Assembly: GCF_007991635.1 (NCBI RefSeq)
Contig: NZ_BJYS01000033.1
Span: 34,374-98,373, forward strand
DNA length: 64,000 nucleotides
Reading direction: 5' to 3'
DNA from: Adhaeribacter aerolatus
GTDB taxonomy: Bacteria; Bacteroidota; Bacteroidia; Cytophagales; Hymenobacteraceae
Shown: positions 17,928 to 27,563 of the stretch, piece by piece
How the letters are laid out: every line of letters starts with the position of its first letter
Position numbering within the stretch: position 1 is the stretch's first letter
Program-made: the position numbers and the translations under genes
The notes under the pieces: generated by a model
The model's database searches: none
What the model was told of the DNA's origin: nothing
What the model saw: only the letters and a program-made list of their open reading frames with translations

Positions 17928-18812
17928 TTATTTCATCCTCCCTCCGGTCTCTGCTAGCTCTTTATCTTCCAAGGAAATTAAATCTTGTAACAGCGCCTGC
18001 GTAACGCGGCCGGGTTTGCCGTTCCCAATAATTTTATCGTCTATTTGCACAATGGGTAACACTCTTTTGGTGGTGCTGGTCAGGAAGGCTTCTTTGGCTT
18101 CATAAATATCTTTTAGAGTCACCGGTTCTTCTGCAAATTTAAACCGCGTTGCAGCAAGGGCTAACACATTCTTCCGGGTAACGCCCAAGAGTACGTTTTC
18201 GGCCGGCGTAACCACGGTATCATCCTGGCGCACAATAAAAAAATTACAGCGGGGAAATTCCGAAACTGCACCAGCTTGGTGGTATAAAACATCATCGGCG
18301 CCACTGTCTTTTATCTCTTGAATTAAGCGGATACCCATGGTGTAGTTAATGGTTTTGGCAGTCGGTAATTCCCGCACGTATTCATGGGTTATTATTTTAA
18401 TGCCGGTCTGGTACTGCGCCTGGGTGGGCAGCGAAAAAGGCTGCTGGGTTATTATTAAGTTCGGAGTGCCAGGCTGGTAACCATCCGCCGAATAGCCACC
18501 GGTTAGCACCATTTTTACCCCGGATTCAGCTAAATTATTCTTAGTGGTTAATTCCCGAATAATAGTTTTCAGTACATCCTGTGCCACCGGAACCATTAAA
18601 TTCATCTGGGTCGCCGAATGGTAAAATCGGTCTAAATAATCATTTATAAAATAAGGATGTGTCTGTTTTACCTTGAAGAAATCGAAAATGCCGTATCCCC
18701 GCTGAATAGCCAAATCGCTGATATGCAAATAAGCTTCGGTAGAAGGAATAATCTGGTTGTTTACAAAAACATACAATCCTGTATCGGTTGGTAACTGGAT
18801 ATTTGCGGACAT
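17928..18812 (-). CDS. Class IV PLP-dependent aminotransferase (D-amino-acid/branched-chain type)
   Basis: Fold-type IV pyridoxal-phosphate enzyme of 294 residues; could act on D-amino acids, branched-chain amino acids or aminodeoxychorismate. The N-terminal block ISDLAIQRGYGIFDFFKVK matches the family. The cofactor lysine is K153 in PTAKTINYTMGIRLIQE, and the phosphate-binding block is GAVSEFPRCNFFIV with E185. The C-terminal region GVTRKNVLALA and EAFLTSTTKRVLPIVQIDD completes the fold. The usual GSSSN after the glutamate is replaced by FPRCN, so substrate choice may differ from studied enzymes. It stands alone. Confidence 0.88.
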   Translation of the reverse strand: MSANIQLPTDTGLYVFVNNQIIPSTEAYLHISDLAIQRGYGIFDFFKVKQTHPYFINDYLDRFYHSATQMNLMVPVAQDVLKTIIRELTTKNNLAESGVKMVLTGGYSADGYQPGTPNLIITQQPFSLPTQAQYQTGIKIITHEYVRELPTAKTINYTMGIRLIQEIKDSGADDVLYHQAGAVSEFPRCNFFIVRQDDTVVTPAENVLLGVTRKNVLALAATRFKFAEEPVTLKDIYEAKEAFLTSTTKRVLPIVQIDDKIIGNGKPGRVTQALLQDLISLEDKELAETGGRMK

Positions 18813-18960
18813 AGCAAAACAATAATTTAGCTGATTTTAAAAGCAAATCAATATTTCAGATAGCACCAAGTTCCTGCGCCTGATAATTATGTTTTCAGGT
18901 TCAGGAGTCAAACCTGAAAAAGCTTTATACTGGTAATTTACCGGTGGGTTTAAAAGAAAA

Positions 18961-18986
18961 AGCCCGCAGTAAAATTACTGCGGGCT
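18961..18986 (-). terminator. Terminator of the molybdenum hydroxylase operon
   Basis: Hairpin AGCCCGCAGT, six-base loop, ACTGCGGGCT followed on the minus strand by TTTTTCTTTT. It lies 22 bases past the stop of the large subunit gene. Confidence 0.88.
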
Positions 18987-19007
18987 CCTGGTTATTTTTA
19001 ATGTAAA

Positions 19008-21158
19008 TTAAGAAACACCTTTAAAAGGCTCCTGCTCGATAAAAGGCTGGTTTCGCAACCGTTTTTTAGTGGCTTTAAAAATAGCGTTGGCTACCGCCGC
19101 ACCGGTTGGCGGCAAAGCCGGTTCGCCTAAGCCAGTTGGGTCAATGCCGTTATCAACAAAATGCACCTCCACTTCCGGTACTTCGGTCAGCCGGATTAAA
19201 CGGTAATTATGAAAGTTATTTTGCTGCGGTGCCCCTTCTTTAAAAGTGAGGTTGCCAAACATGGCGTGGCCGATACCGTCTACAATGCCGCCCATTACCT
19301 GCTGGCGGGCACCACTTAAGTTTACTACCTGCCCGCAATCGCCAGCGGCATAAACCTTCTTCAATACGGGTTTGCCTTTTACCAGAGCCACTTCGCCTAC
19401 CTGTGCTACGTAAGAAGCATGCGAAAAATAAACACTAAAGCCCTGGTAAACGCCTTTCTTTTTACCCCAACCTGCCTTTTCGGCTGCTAAATTAATAACG
19501 CCTTTCATGCGGTCAATGTCGTATTTAATGTCTCCTACCGGAGCTTTTTTCGCCTTATCGAGTAGTTCTAACCGGAACTGCACGGGGTCTTTCCCGGCGG
19601 CCTGGGCTACTTCGTCCAGGAATGATTGCTCAGCAAAAGCTAAAAAGTTAGTAATTGGTGCCCGCCACGGTGCGGTGGAAATCGGCGATTTGTGTTCTAC
19701 CGAATCAATCAAAAGGTTGTCAACGGCGCCGGATGGAAAGTTATTCTCACGGGTTGAGTTGCCGGTGTTCATGCCCACGCCCCGCAGTTTATAGCCGATT
19801 AAATTACCTTTGGTATCCAAAGCAGCCTCAAACCGGTAACGAACGGCCGGCCGGTAATAACCACCGGTCAGGTCATCTTCGCGGGTCCACATTAACTTTA
19901 CGGGCGCTTTTACCAACTTAGATACCTCTACCGCTTCGGACACAAAATCGGCCATCAGCCGGCGGCCAAAAGCGCCACCCATCCGGGTTAATTCCAGGGT
20001 AATTTTTTCGGCGGGAATACCGGTTATTTTAGATGCCGCATTGCGCGCCTGGTCCGGGGTTTGCGTAGGGCCAATAAGTTCAACACTGTCTTCTTTTACG
20101 TGCGCAAAAAAATTCATGGGCTCCAGCGGGCTGTGCGGTAAAAACGGACACTGGTACTCGCTCTTAATCACCTTGGCAGCATTTTTAAAAGCCGCTTCCA
20201 CGTCGCCGTCTTTCCGGCGCACGGTCGCATCCGGTTTGTTTAATAATTCCTGAAAAATCCGGTCGTGGTCCGAGGTACTTTCCAGGTTACCGTCTTTTTC
20301 GTACTCAATTTTTAATGCATCTTTGGCTTTTTTAACCTGCCAGGTAGATTTCCCCACCACCGCTACGTTGTTGTTAAACGTAACCACATCCACAATGCCC
20401 GGCATGGCTTTAACCGCAGCTGTATCTACTGATTTTAATTTCAGGCCGAAAGCTTTCGGGCGCTGGATCATGGCAATCAGCATTCCTTCGCGGTAAACGT
20501 CCAGACCGTAAAGCGGCTTACCGGTTAATATTTCTTTGTTATCTACGTTCCGAACGGCTTTACCAATCAGTTTAAAATCTTTGCGGTCTTTCAGCTTTAC
20601 TTCGGCGGGTGCGGGTAATTTAGATGCGTCCACGGCTAAATCGCCGTAACTGATTTTTTTGCCGCTGGCGGCGTGAATAACCATACCTTTATCGGTGGTT
20701 AACGACGAGGCCGGTACTTTTAAACGATTGGCCGCCGCTTCTACAAGTAGATGACGTGCGGTGGCCCCGGCGTTGCGCAAACGTTTCCAGGAGTGGGGTA
20801 CGGCCCCGCTCCCGCCGGTTAATTGCCTTTCAAATTTCTTGTTATCCAAAGCAGCCTGCACCACTTTTATTTTAGACCAGTCGGCATCCAGTTCCTCCGC
20901 CACAATCATCGGGAAAGAGGTTTTAATATTCTGGCCAATTTCGGGGTTCGGCGATAAAATGGTAATTACCCCATCGGCCGCAATCGATAAATAGCTGTTA
21001 AACTCAACGCCACCGGCAGCTACTGAGGTACCATTCAGTACTGCGGTTCCGGCGGCTTCGGCGGTGCTCCAGTTAAAGCCCAGCAGCAAACCGCCACCGG
21101 CAAATGCGCCAACTTTCAAAAAATTCCTTCTGCTGTTATTATTTATAGTCGAGGACAT
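19008..21158 (-). CDS. Molybdopterin-binding large subunit of a xanthine dehydrogenase-family oxidoreductase (IorB-like)
   Basis: Large catalytic subunit of a periplasmic molybdenum hydroxylase, similar in layout to isoquinoline 1-oxidoreductase beta or aldehyde oxidoreductase. A twin-arginine signal is visible: RRNFLKVGAFAGGGLLLGF with R10-R11. The a/b hammerhead region (KEILTGKPLYGLDVYREGM) and cofactor-binding regions (ELTRMGGAFGRRLMADFVSEAV, and near the end TGLGEPALPPTGAAVANA with the expected catalytic GxGE) are present. Length is 716 residues. It follows the iron-sulfur subunit by 3 bases, so they are co-transcribed. No XdhC-type insertion factor or cytochrome subunit lies beside it; the cytochrome partner used by such enzymes would be elsewhere. 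The true substrate is unknown. Confidence 0.9.
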   Translation of the reverse strand: MSSTINNNSRRNFLKVGAFAGGGLLLGFNWSTAEAAGTAVLNGTSVAAGGVEFNSYLSIAADGVITILSPNPEIGQNIKTSFPMIVAEELDADWSKIKVVQAALDNKKFERQLTGGSGAVPHSWKRLRNAGATARHLLVEAAANRLKVPASSLTTDKGMVIHAASGKKISYGDLAVDASKLPAPAEVKLKDRKDFKLIGKAVRNVDNKEILTGKPLYGLDVYREGMLIAMIQRPKAFGLKLKSVDTAAVKAMPGIVDVVTFNNNVAVVGKSTWQVKKAKDALKIEYEKDGNLESTSDHDRIFQELLNKPDATVRRKDGDVEAAFKNAAKVIKSEYQCPFLPHSPLEPMNFFAHVKEDSVELIGPTQTPDQARNAASKITGIPAEKITLELTRMGGAFGRRLMADFVSEAVEVSKLVKAPVKLMWTREDDLTGGYYRPAVRYRFEAALDTKGNLIGYKLRGVGMNTGNSTRENNFPSGAVDNLLIDSVEHKSPISTAPWRAPITNFLAFAEQSFLDEVAQAAGKDPVQFRLELLDKAKKAPVGDIKYDIDRMKGVINLAAEKAGWGKKKGVYQGFSVYFSHASYVAQVGEVALVKGKPVLKKVYAAGDCGQVVNLSGARQQVMGGIVDGIGHAMFGNLTFKEGAPQQNNFHNYRLIRLTEVPEVEVHFVDNGIDPTGLGEPALPPTGAAVANAIFKATKKRLRNQPFIEQEPFKGVS

Positions 21159-21161
21159 GGC

Positions 21162-21623
21162 TTAAGACATTTTAGTGGAGGCTAACTTAACGGCTTCGCG
21201 AATGCGGTGGTACGTACCGCAACGGCAAATATTTCCATTCATGGCTGCGTCTATTTCGGCGGCGCTTGGTTTCGGATTCTTTTTAAGTAAAGCCGCCGCC
21301 GTCATCATCTGGCCGGCCTGGCAATAACCGCACTGGGCCACATCCACTTCGTCCCAGGCCACCTGCACCGGGTGGGTTCCTTTCTCCGACAAGCCTTCAA
21401 CCGTCGTTATTTTGGATGCCGCTACTGCCGATACTGGTAAAACACACGAACGGGTAGCTTCGCCGTTAATGTGCACGGTACAGGCACCACATTGGGCAAT
21501 GCCGCAGCCGTATTTGGTACCAACCAAACCAAGGTTATCGCGCAATACCCACAAAAGCGGGGTATCCGGCTCTACATCGGCCTGGTAGGTCCGGCCGTTA
21601 ATCTGCAACTTATACTGGGCCAT
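21162..21623 (-). CDS. (2Fe-2S)-binding small subunit of the molybdenum hydroxylase (IorA-like)
   Basis: Electron-transfer subunit with two [2Fe-2S] clusters, carrying electrons from the molybdenum centre. The plant-ferredoxin-type cluster uses C40, C45, C48 and C60 ([18 protein letters not shown]). The second cluster uses C98, C101, C133 and C135 ([10 protein letters not shown] and [15 protein letters not shown]). Length 153 residues is standard. It has no signal peptide, so it would leave the cell interior by riding with the Tat-signal partner encoded 3 bases downstream. First gene of the pair. Confidence 0.93.
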   Translation of the reverse strand: MAQYKLQINGRTYQADVEPDTPLLWVLRDNLGLVGTKYGCGIAQCGACTVHINGEATRSCVLPVSAVAASKITTVEGLSEKGTHPVQVAWDEVDVAQCGYCQAGQMMTAAALLKKNPKPSAAEIDAAMNGNICRCGTYHRIREAVKLASTKMS

Positions 21624-22058
21624 AATAATGAGGTAGTTAAATTTTAGCTAAATTATAAAAATTTAAAAATAAAACGCGGTAAACAGATTAAAAATGAGTT
21701 TACAGGATGAAAGATGCTGCCAGATTAAAAATAATCTATTTTTGCTTATTGTCCAAATAACAGTAAACCAATATTTTAAATTCAGCCATAAGAAGATTTT
21801 TTCTTCCGTTTTTGCGCAGGAATTTATGCCCGATGAATTCAAACCAGTATTTTCCGGAACCAGCTAACTAACCAACTATTATTAATAATATATTGTTTAC
21901 GGTACCAGACAGCGCAAAGTAAAATTATCGGTTATAATTTTTGACTATAAACAAAAGGCAAAAATTAAGCCCGTAACTTTTAATATTGGCAGATAAATTA
22001 ACAACTTGTCGCGTTTTAAGAACAACCATTAAGTTTACTTCTGATATATTTCTCTATT
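21624..22058. other. Divergent promoter region
   Basis: About 435 AT-rich bases between the leftward oxidoreductase operon and the rightward GH43 gene. TATATTTC at 22043-22050 is one base off the TAnnTTTG box and could serve the GH43 gene. I see no gene here. Confidence 0.4.
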
Positions 22059-23090
22059 ATGCACCTCAAAAAATTAATACCAGCTTTAGGATTATCTGTA
22101 ATTTTAAGCGGCATAGCCTGGCACCCGAGTAACGCGCAGGCAACCAAAGAGCCTAAAAAAGCAAAAACCGGAACCCAGAAAAACTATTCGGGCAATCCGG
22201 TATTTCCGGGCTGGTACGCCGATCCTGAAGGCGTAATTTTTGGTAAAAAATATTGGATCTATCCCACCTATTCTGCCCCTTATAACCAACAGGTTTTGAT
22301 GGATGCGTTTTCGTCGCCGGATTTGGTAAACTGGACGAAGCACAGCCGGATTATTGATACAACGCAGGTAAAATGGGCCAAAAGAGCGCTATGGGCGCCG
22401 GCCGTTATAGAGAAAGACAAGAAATATTACCTGTTTTTCGGAGCAAACGATATTCAGAACGATCAGCAGTTAGGAGGCATTGGCGTAGCCGTAGCCGACA
22501 ATCCGGCCGGGCCTTTTAAAGATTTGCTGGGTAAACCGCTCGTCGATAAATTTCACAACGGTGCCCAGCCCATCGATCAATTTGTGTTTAAAGACAAAGA
22601 CGGACAATATTATTTAATTTACGGCGGCTGGCGGCACTGCAATATTGCGAAGCTGAAAAACGATTTTACCGGTTTCCTGCCCTTTGAAGACGGCAAAATA
22701 TATAAAGAGATTACCCCGGCCAATTATGTAGAAGGCCCGATTATGTTTGTCCGCAATGGTAAATATTACTTTATGTGGTCGGAAGGCGGCTGGACCGGTC
22801 CTAACTATTCGGTGGCATACGCAGTGGCCGATTCACCGTTTGGCCCCTTTGAGCGGGTTGGGAAAGTTCTGCAGCAGGATCCGCAGATTGCTACCGGCGC
22901 CGGTCACCACTCGGTTATTCAAACGCCTGGTAAAGATGACTGGTACATGGTGTACCACCGGCGGCCACTCGGCGAAACCGACGCCAACCACCGCGTAACC
23001 TGCATCGATAAAATGTATTTTGATGAAAAGGGCCTGATTAAACCAATTAAAATTACCAACGAAGGCGTGGCCCGTAAACCGTTAAAATAA
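22059..23090 (+). CDS. Glycoside hydrolase family 43 (arabinosidase/xylosidase type)
   Basis: Exported five-bladed beta-propeller glycosidase of 343 residues, expected to attack arabinose- or xylose-containing glycans. A signal peptide covers about residues 1-27 (ends SNAQ). The three acidic residues of the family can be placed: D55 in WYADPEG (base), D173 in AQPIDQFVFKD (pKa modulator) and E225 in YVEGPIMF (acid). The block ALWAPAVIEKDKKYYLFF is typical. It has no accessory domain. It stands alone, away from the SusC/SusD locus. Confidence 0.9.
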   Translation: MHLKKLIPALGLSVILSGIAWHPSNAQATKEPKKAKTGTQKNYSGNPVFPGWYADPEGVIFGKKYWIYPTYSAPYNQQVLMDAFSSPDLVNWTKHSRIIDTTQVKWAKRALWAPAVIEKDKKYYLFFGANDIQNDQQLGGIGVAVADNPAGPFKDLLGKPLVDKFHNGAQPIDQFVFKDKDGQYYLIYGGWRHCNIAKLKNDFTGFLPFEDGKIYKEITPANYVEGPIMFVRNGKYYFMWSEGGWTGPNYSVAYAVADSPFGPFERVGKVLQQDPQIATGAGHHSVIQTPGKDDWYMVYHRRPLGETDANHRVTCIDKMYFDEKGLIKPIKITNEGVARKPLK

Positions 23091-23147
23091 ATTGGTTTAG
23101 AGTATACGTAATAAGTCGGGGTAAAAAGACCCGCGCTTTCATTTGAA

Positions 23148-23221
23148 AAAGCTGCAGCCGCTCCGGACAAGGAATTACAGGTTAACCCTAAATATTTCTG
23201 GTCTGGACCGGCTGCAGCTTT
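23148..23221. repeat. Inverted repeat after the GH43 gene
   Basis: Arms AAGCTGCAGCCG with flanking A/T pair exactly over 13 bases (23148-23160 and 23209-23221) and continue with mismatches. It is a possible terminator stem for the GH43 transcript, but no T tract follows. Confidence 0.55.
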
Positions 23222-23401
23222 ATAAAAAGCTAAACTGTTTATAAGCAATCACAGCACTGATTGGTCCGGTTAAAGGCATTTTAGTGATAGCGGATGATAA
23301 CTTTAATTGGTAATAGCCTCTTTAAACAAAAATTATTTTAGTGAATATTATTTTGGGAAGTGATAATGGCTTCTTCGATGGTAATATTGGTCTAAAATGT
23401 A

Positions 23402-23518
23402 CTATATAGGCACCCTGCCGAGCCTGGCGGATACATTGATAATAATTTTACTTACGCCAGCTTTTTTAGCGGCTTCGACTGCATTAATAGCCTGTTCTAC
23501 CTCTATTGGTAATAGCTT
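23402..23518 (-). pseudogene. Fragment resembling an NmrA/NAD(P)-binding oxidoreductase
   Basis: A 38-codon minus-strand stretch reads IEVEQAINAVEAAKKAGVSK then IIINVSA before a stop. The pattern of a helix ending AAKKAGV and a strand ending in N-x-S-A is that of NmrA-like NAD(P)-binding proteins. Stops bound it on both sides and no start or Rossmann glycine motif is nearby, so it is at best a remnant. The rest of 23091-23832 shows nothing I can name. Confidence 0.3.
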
Positions 23519-23832
23519 TTTTTACCTACTTCCCTTTCTATACAATTGATTTTTCTATCATAACAGGGTTCTTTGTTTGTGTTATAATCCTAACCTTAGG
23601 TTGGGCTGTAATCAAAATTACCTTGCCTGATTATTTTTTTCAGGTAGTGAACTTGGCAACTGATATTTTTTGATTTTTGGCGTTTACCCGTAGGATTAGA
23701 GAAAATTGCAGTAGCTAAACAAACCCGCCTTTTAGCCACCAATAAACCAAACAAAATCTCGCCAGCAGGCTTAAACCTTTTCCTGCTAAATTCATCAAAG
23801 ATTAAATTAATTCTTAAGCCAAAACTACTGCT

Positions 23833-24720
23833 ATGAGAAACAGAATATTACCCTTGTTATTCCTATTAAACCTTTGGGTAGGGCTGAGTTTTGCCCAAAC
23901 CGGCAGACGCGGCCACCACCGTTTAAATCAGGAAATGCATGCTGAGTTAAAAGCATACGTGCAGAAAAATATTACCCCGGTAATGCAGCAGCAACGCCAA
24001 AAACTGGAACAACAGCTTTCTTCCGGCGATAAAAAGCAAATTCGCGAATTAAGAACACAAGCGGCAGCCGCCCGCAAACAAGCCGCATTATACCGCGATA
24101 ACTTTCGGGCGCAGCGGCCACCCGGTAACCGCAGCCTGACCGAAGAGCAGAAAACCCAATTGCAGAACTTACGGGCAGAATCCCAAAGGATAAGAACCGA
24201 AGCCCGCGCCTTAGCGCAGAAATACAACACCCAAATTCAGGCTTTGTATAAAGAAGTAGCTGCTCCGGCCGAAGCCTGGCGAAAAGAATTAGCGGCTATT
24301 ACCCGGAAATACCACGAAAATAACCCGTCTAAACCAAATTCCAACCGGTTACATAAAGATGTGCCACACCCTTACCACAACCGGTTTTTAGAGGGATATT
24401 TCCGGCCAGTAACTTTCCTGCTTTGGGAGGTAAACCAACCTATTACTGATAATTTTAACGCTGCCACAAGTGAAAACCGGCTTTATCCGAACCCGGTTAC
24501 TGCCAAAGCAACCCTGGAATATGTGGTTAAAGTGAAAGGGAAAGTAACCATTGATTTGCTGGATGAACAAGGGAGAACCATTCGTAATCTGCTGAACCTA
24601 AACCGCGAACCAGGCAGATACTTTCTAGAACTAAATTTGAGTGAACTGAAAAGCGGACTTTATTTCTATAAAATTACCAGTGGTTCCGGTAGTGCGACGG
24701 AGCGCTTCCTCAAAAAATAA
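23833..24720 (+). CDS. Secreted coiled-coil protein with T9SS sorting domain
   Basis: Protein of 295 residues; function not recognised. A signal peptide covers about residues 1-21. Residues 30-165 form a long, charged, glutamine-rich helical region (QQQRQKLEQQLSSGDKK, LRAESQRIRTEARALAQKY) that looks like a coiled coil, somewhat like Spy/CpxP-type spacing but without their motifs. The C-terminal 80 residues are a type A T9SS sorting domain: NRLYPNPVTAKATLEY, LLDEQGRTIRNL and LKSGLYFYKIT. The protein is therefore expected to cross the outer membrane by type IX secretion and be surface-linked or released. A strong terminator follows, so it is a single-gene unit. Confidence 0.8.
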   Translation: MRNRILPLLFLLNLWVGLSFAQTGRRGHHRLNQEMHAELKAYVQKNITPVMQQQRQKLEQQLSSGDKKQIRELRTQAAAARKQAALYRDNFRAQRPPGNRSLTEEQKTQLQNLRAESQRIRTEARALAQKYNTQIQALYKEVAAPAEAWRKELAAITRKYHENNPSKPNSNRLHKDVPHPYHNRFLEGYFRPVTFLLWEVNQPITDNFNAATSENRLYPNPVTAKATLEYVVKVKGKVTIDLLDEQGRTIRNLLNLNREPGRYFLELNLSELKSGLYFYKITSGSGSATERFLKK

Positions 24721-24744
24721 GATTACTATTTACATTTTTAAGCG

Positions 24745-24775
24745 AAGCCGGTTATGTAAATTAACCGGCTTTTTT
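24745..24775 (+). terminator. Terminator of the T9SS-sorted protein gene
   Basis: Stem AAGCCGGTTA, 7-base loop, TAACCGGCTT followed by T, 25 bases past the stop codon. Confidence 0.9.
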
Positions 24776-24956
24776 AATGGCGGCGGCCCAGAAACGAACC
24801 TATTAGTTTAGCGTTAAAGGATTACCAGTAAGTTATAGCCCGTTATCAACCAAATTCATATTTGATTTGCAATGTAGCGTGGTTGTGCAAAAAACTTGCT
24901 CCTTTTCGATAACTTATCACACCGTTGCCTGTTGTCTTGAAGACTTTTAAACCTGT

Positions 24957-27278
24957 ATGAAAAACCCCGATGCCCGTTTACCTTTTAAAACTTTTCCATT
25001 TCGGACTTCTTTAAGTTTTGTGCCGCTCATCCGGTATTGGGAATCAAAAATAAACGACGACAACCGGGGTATCTCGCTTTTTGCCAGGGCCATTACCAAG
25101 CAACTCGAAAAATCACCGGAACTGCTGGAGCCTATTCTCAACCAATCTTTTCTGGCTGCCCACGAAGATATTATCGAAATTATGATGACGGCGATCTTCC
25201 CGCCGGCCACCTGGGAATCCGAAATCAGCGGTGCCCTTACGCCTTTCCTAAATACCAGCTTTTACCAAACACCAAAGTTCCGGGAAATATTTATCAGCGA
25301 GAACAATGAGTTAAAGCGACCGCTTAATATAGATAAGCAAAAAATGCTAAACCTGAATATCCGGCTGGCTTTTTTGTTTATTTTAAATAAATGCTACCAC
25401 TTTCCCGTACCCGCCGAGGAACCCTTAATATTCACAGTGCCCGATTATGCGCTGGGCTTGTACCGGCATTACCGGGTATCATTAAATAATACTTTTCTGC
25501 AGGTAAAACATAACGGTGATCTCCCCAAGCTTTCCGATCCGGATATTCGCCTGTTGTTAAGCAACGTGGAAGATCTGGACTTGTGGCGGCAATTTATTCC
25601 GCCGGCTAATTTTGAGTTCGCAGGATTTTACGTGATGGAACTGGTTGACGTAACGGAGCAGGAAACTTTGTCGTCAATAAAACTGGATTTGCTCGAAAAA
25701 GACGTTTTAATAGCACCCGACCGCTTTGAACAACTGCAGGAAAAAATCAGAATATTTTTTAACCGGCCCCACTTGCAGTTAGGTTTAGCCGCTTTTCATA
25801 GCCGCAAAAATACTTTTGTAAATTTGGGCCGGAAAATCAACCACAGCTTTTTGATTCCGCAGACCGATGGGCCTACCAACTCGGTTACGTTTAAAGCGGT
25901 TTATGATAAACTCTTGGCCGAGGGTGATCCGTTGGTGGCAGAAGATATTGACAAGGCATCGCTGCCGGATGGCGTGGGCGCCGAAATTTCAAAAATTGGT
26001 ATTCGCAGCATTATTCTGGCTTTGCTCCGTTACGAAAACCAGGTTTTCGGCATTATTGAATTAGGTTCGCCGTATGCCGGCGATTTAAACAGCTTTTCGC
26101 TGGCTAAAATGCAGCAATTTCTGCCCCACTTTGAAGCGGCAGTAAAACGCAACGCCGAGAACCTGGAAAGCCGCATTCAAAGCGTAATTAAAGAAAAGTT
26201 TACGGCCATTCACCCGGTAATGGAATGGCGGTTTAAAGAGGCGGCCCTTAATTTACTGGAACTCCAGGAAAGCGGCATCCAAACCGAAATTGAGCCGATT
26301 GTATTTCAGGATGTCTACCCCCTTTTTGCCGTATCGGATATCCGGAGTTCTTCTACAGAGCGCAATAAAGCCATACAGGGTGACTTAATAGAACACCTGC
26401 GCATGGTAGAAAAAGTGCTGAAAAAGGCCATTACTTTACAGCCGCTGCCTATTCTGGAAGAGTTAATATTTTACGTTTCAAAAAATCTGCGTAAGCTGCG
26501 TCGGAACGTCTTGTCCGAAGACGAAGCCGCCATCTTCGAAGTAATTCAAAAACATGTCGAGCCTATTTTCGAATATTTACAAAGCAATAATCCAACGTTG
26601 CGTCCAGCCATTCAGGCTTACCGCGCGGCCATGGATCCGCATTTAGGCGTGTTATACAAGCGACGGAAAGATTTTGAAACCAGCCTGACTCTTATTAACG
26701 AAACCATTTCGGATTACCTGGAGGCCGAAGAAGCCAAAGCCCAGCAGATGTACCCGCATTATTTCGAGAAATATAAAACCGATGGCGTAGAGTTTAATAT
26801 TTATGTAGGTGCCTCCATTGCCGAAAACCGGCATTTCGATCTTGTATTTTTAAGAAATCTGCGCCTCTGGCAATTAATGACCGTATGCGGTATCGCCCGC
26901 AAAGCGGCAGAGTTAAAACCAAAGCTGCCCATGCCCCTGGAAACGACCCAGCTTATTCTGATTTACAGCCAACCATTAGCCATCCGGTTCCGGCGCGACG
27001 AACGTAAATTTGATGTGGATGGTGCCTATAATATCCGGTACGAGATTGTAAAAAAGCGGATAGATAAAGCCACCGTGGTGGGGACCCGCGAACGCCTGAC
27101 GCAACCCGGCAGCATTGCCATTGTGTATTCCCAGGGCCGCGAAGCCAACGAATACAAAGACTATATTGATTACCTCCAGAATATTAACCTGCTAACCCGC
27201 GAAGTAGAATACCTGGACCTGGAAGAGATGCAAGGCGTCAGCGGCCTGAAAGCCATCCGGGTAAAAGTAAAGCTGTGA
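24957..27278 (+). CDS. Large GAF-domain-containing protein of unknown role
   Basis: Cytoplasmic protein of 773 residues without signal peptide or membrane segment. The N-terminal 150 residues begin FRTSLSFVPLIRYWESK and are helical. A GAF-like sensor domain is visible at about 300-395, ending GIRSIILALLRYENQVFGIIELGSP. The rest is helical up to a final mixed region with FDVDGAYNIRYEIVKKRIDKA and GSIAIVYSQG. There is no kinase, cyclase or phosphatase module, so it is not a standard signalling output protein. I infer a sensor or scaffold. It is monocistronic, with the neighbours in opposite or separate units. Confidence 0.65.
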   Translation: MKNPDARLPFKTFPFRTSLSFVPLIRYWESKINDDNRGISLFARAITKQLEKSPELLEPILNQSFLAAHEDIIEIMMTAIFPPATWESEISGALTPFLNTSFYQTPKFREIFISENNELKRPLNIDKQKMLNLNIRLAFLFILNKCYHFPVPAEEPLIFTVPDYALGLYRHYRVSLNNTFLQVKHNGDLPKLSDPDIRLLLSNVEDLDLWRQFIPPANFEFAGFYVMELVDVTEQETLSSIKLDLLEKDVLIAPDRFEQLQEKIRIFFNRPHLQLGLAAFHSRKNTFVNLGRKINHSFLIPQTDGPTNSVTFKAVYDKLLAEGDPLVAEDIDKASLPDGVGAEISKIGIRSIILALLRYENQVFGIIELGSPYAGDLNSFSLAKMQQFLPHFEAAVKRNAENLESRIQSVIKEKFTAIHPVMEWRFKEAALNLLELQESGIQTEIEPIVFQDVYPLFAVSDIRSSSTERNKAIQGDLIEHLRMVEKVLKKAITLQPLPILEELIFYVSKNLRKLRRNVLSEDEAAIFEVIQKHVEPIFEYLQSNNPTLRPAIQAYRAAMDPHLGVLYKRRKDFETSLTLINETISDYLEAEEAKAQQMYPHYFEKYKTDGVEFNIYVGASIAENRHFDLVFLRNLRLWQLMTVCGIARKAAELKPKLPMPLETTQLILIYSQPLAIRFRRDERKFDVDGAYNIRYEIVKKRIDKATVVGTRERLTQPGSIAIVYSQGREANEYKDYIDYLQNINLLTREVEYLDLEEMQGVSGLKAIRVKVKL

Positions 27279-27563
27279 TAGGGAGAAGTTAGTAGTTAGT
27301 CATTATGAGCTGGGTAGGACACAAGATAGTGAATACTATATTGCCGATAGGGCGTATTTTAAGTTTTTCCTCTTGGAAAGAACTGTTAGTTAAAAAGTCT
27401 TACCGGTAAATGAGCAATAGCTTCTTTTACTTACTCCCTTGCTAGTCAATAGATGCTTTCAGCAGGACAGATTAGGTTTATGGTTGGTGTCCTTATCGGA
27501 GCTTTCAGGAGGAATAATTATGGTGCTACTGGTTGCAGACCCGATAACTTGACAATATTTCAT

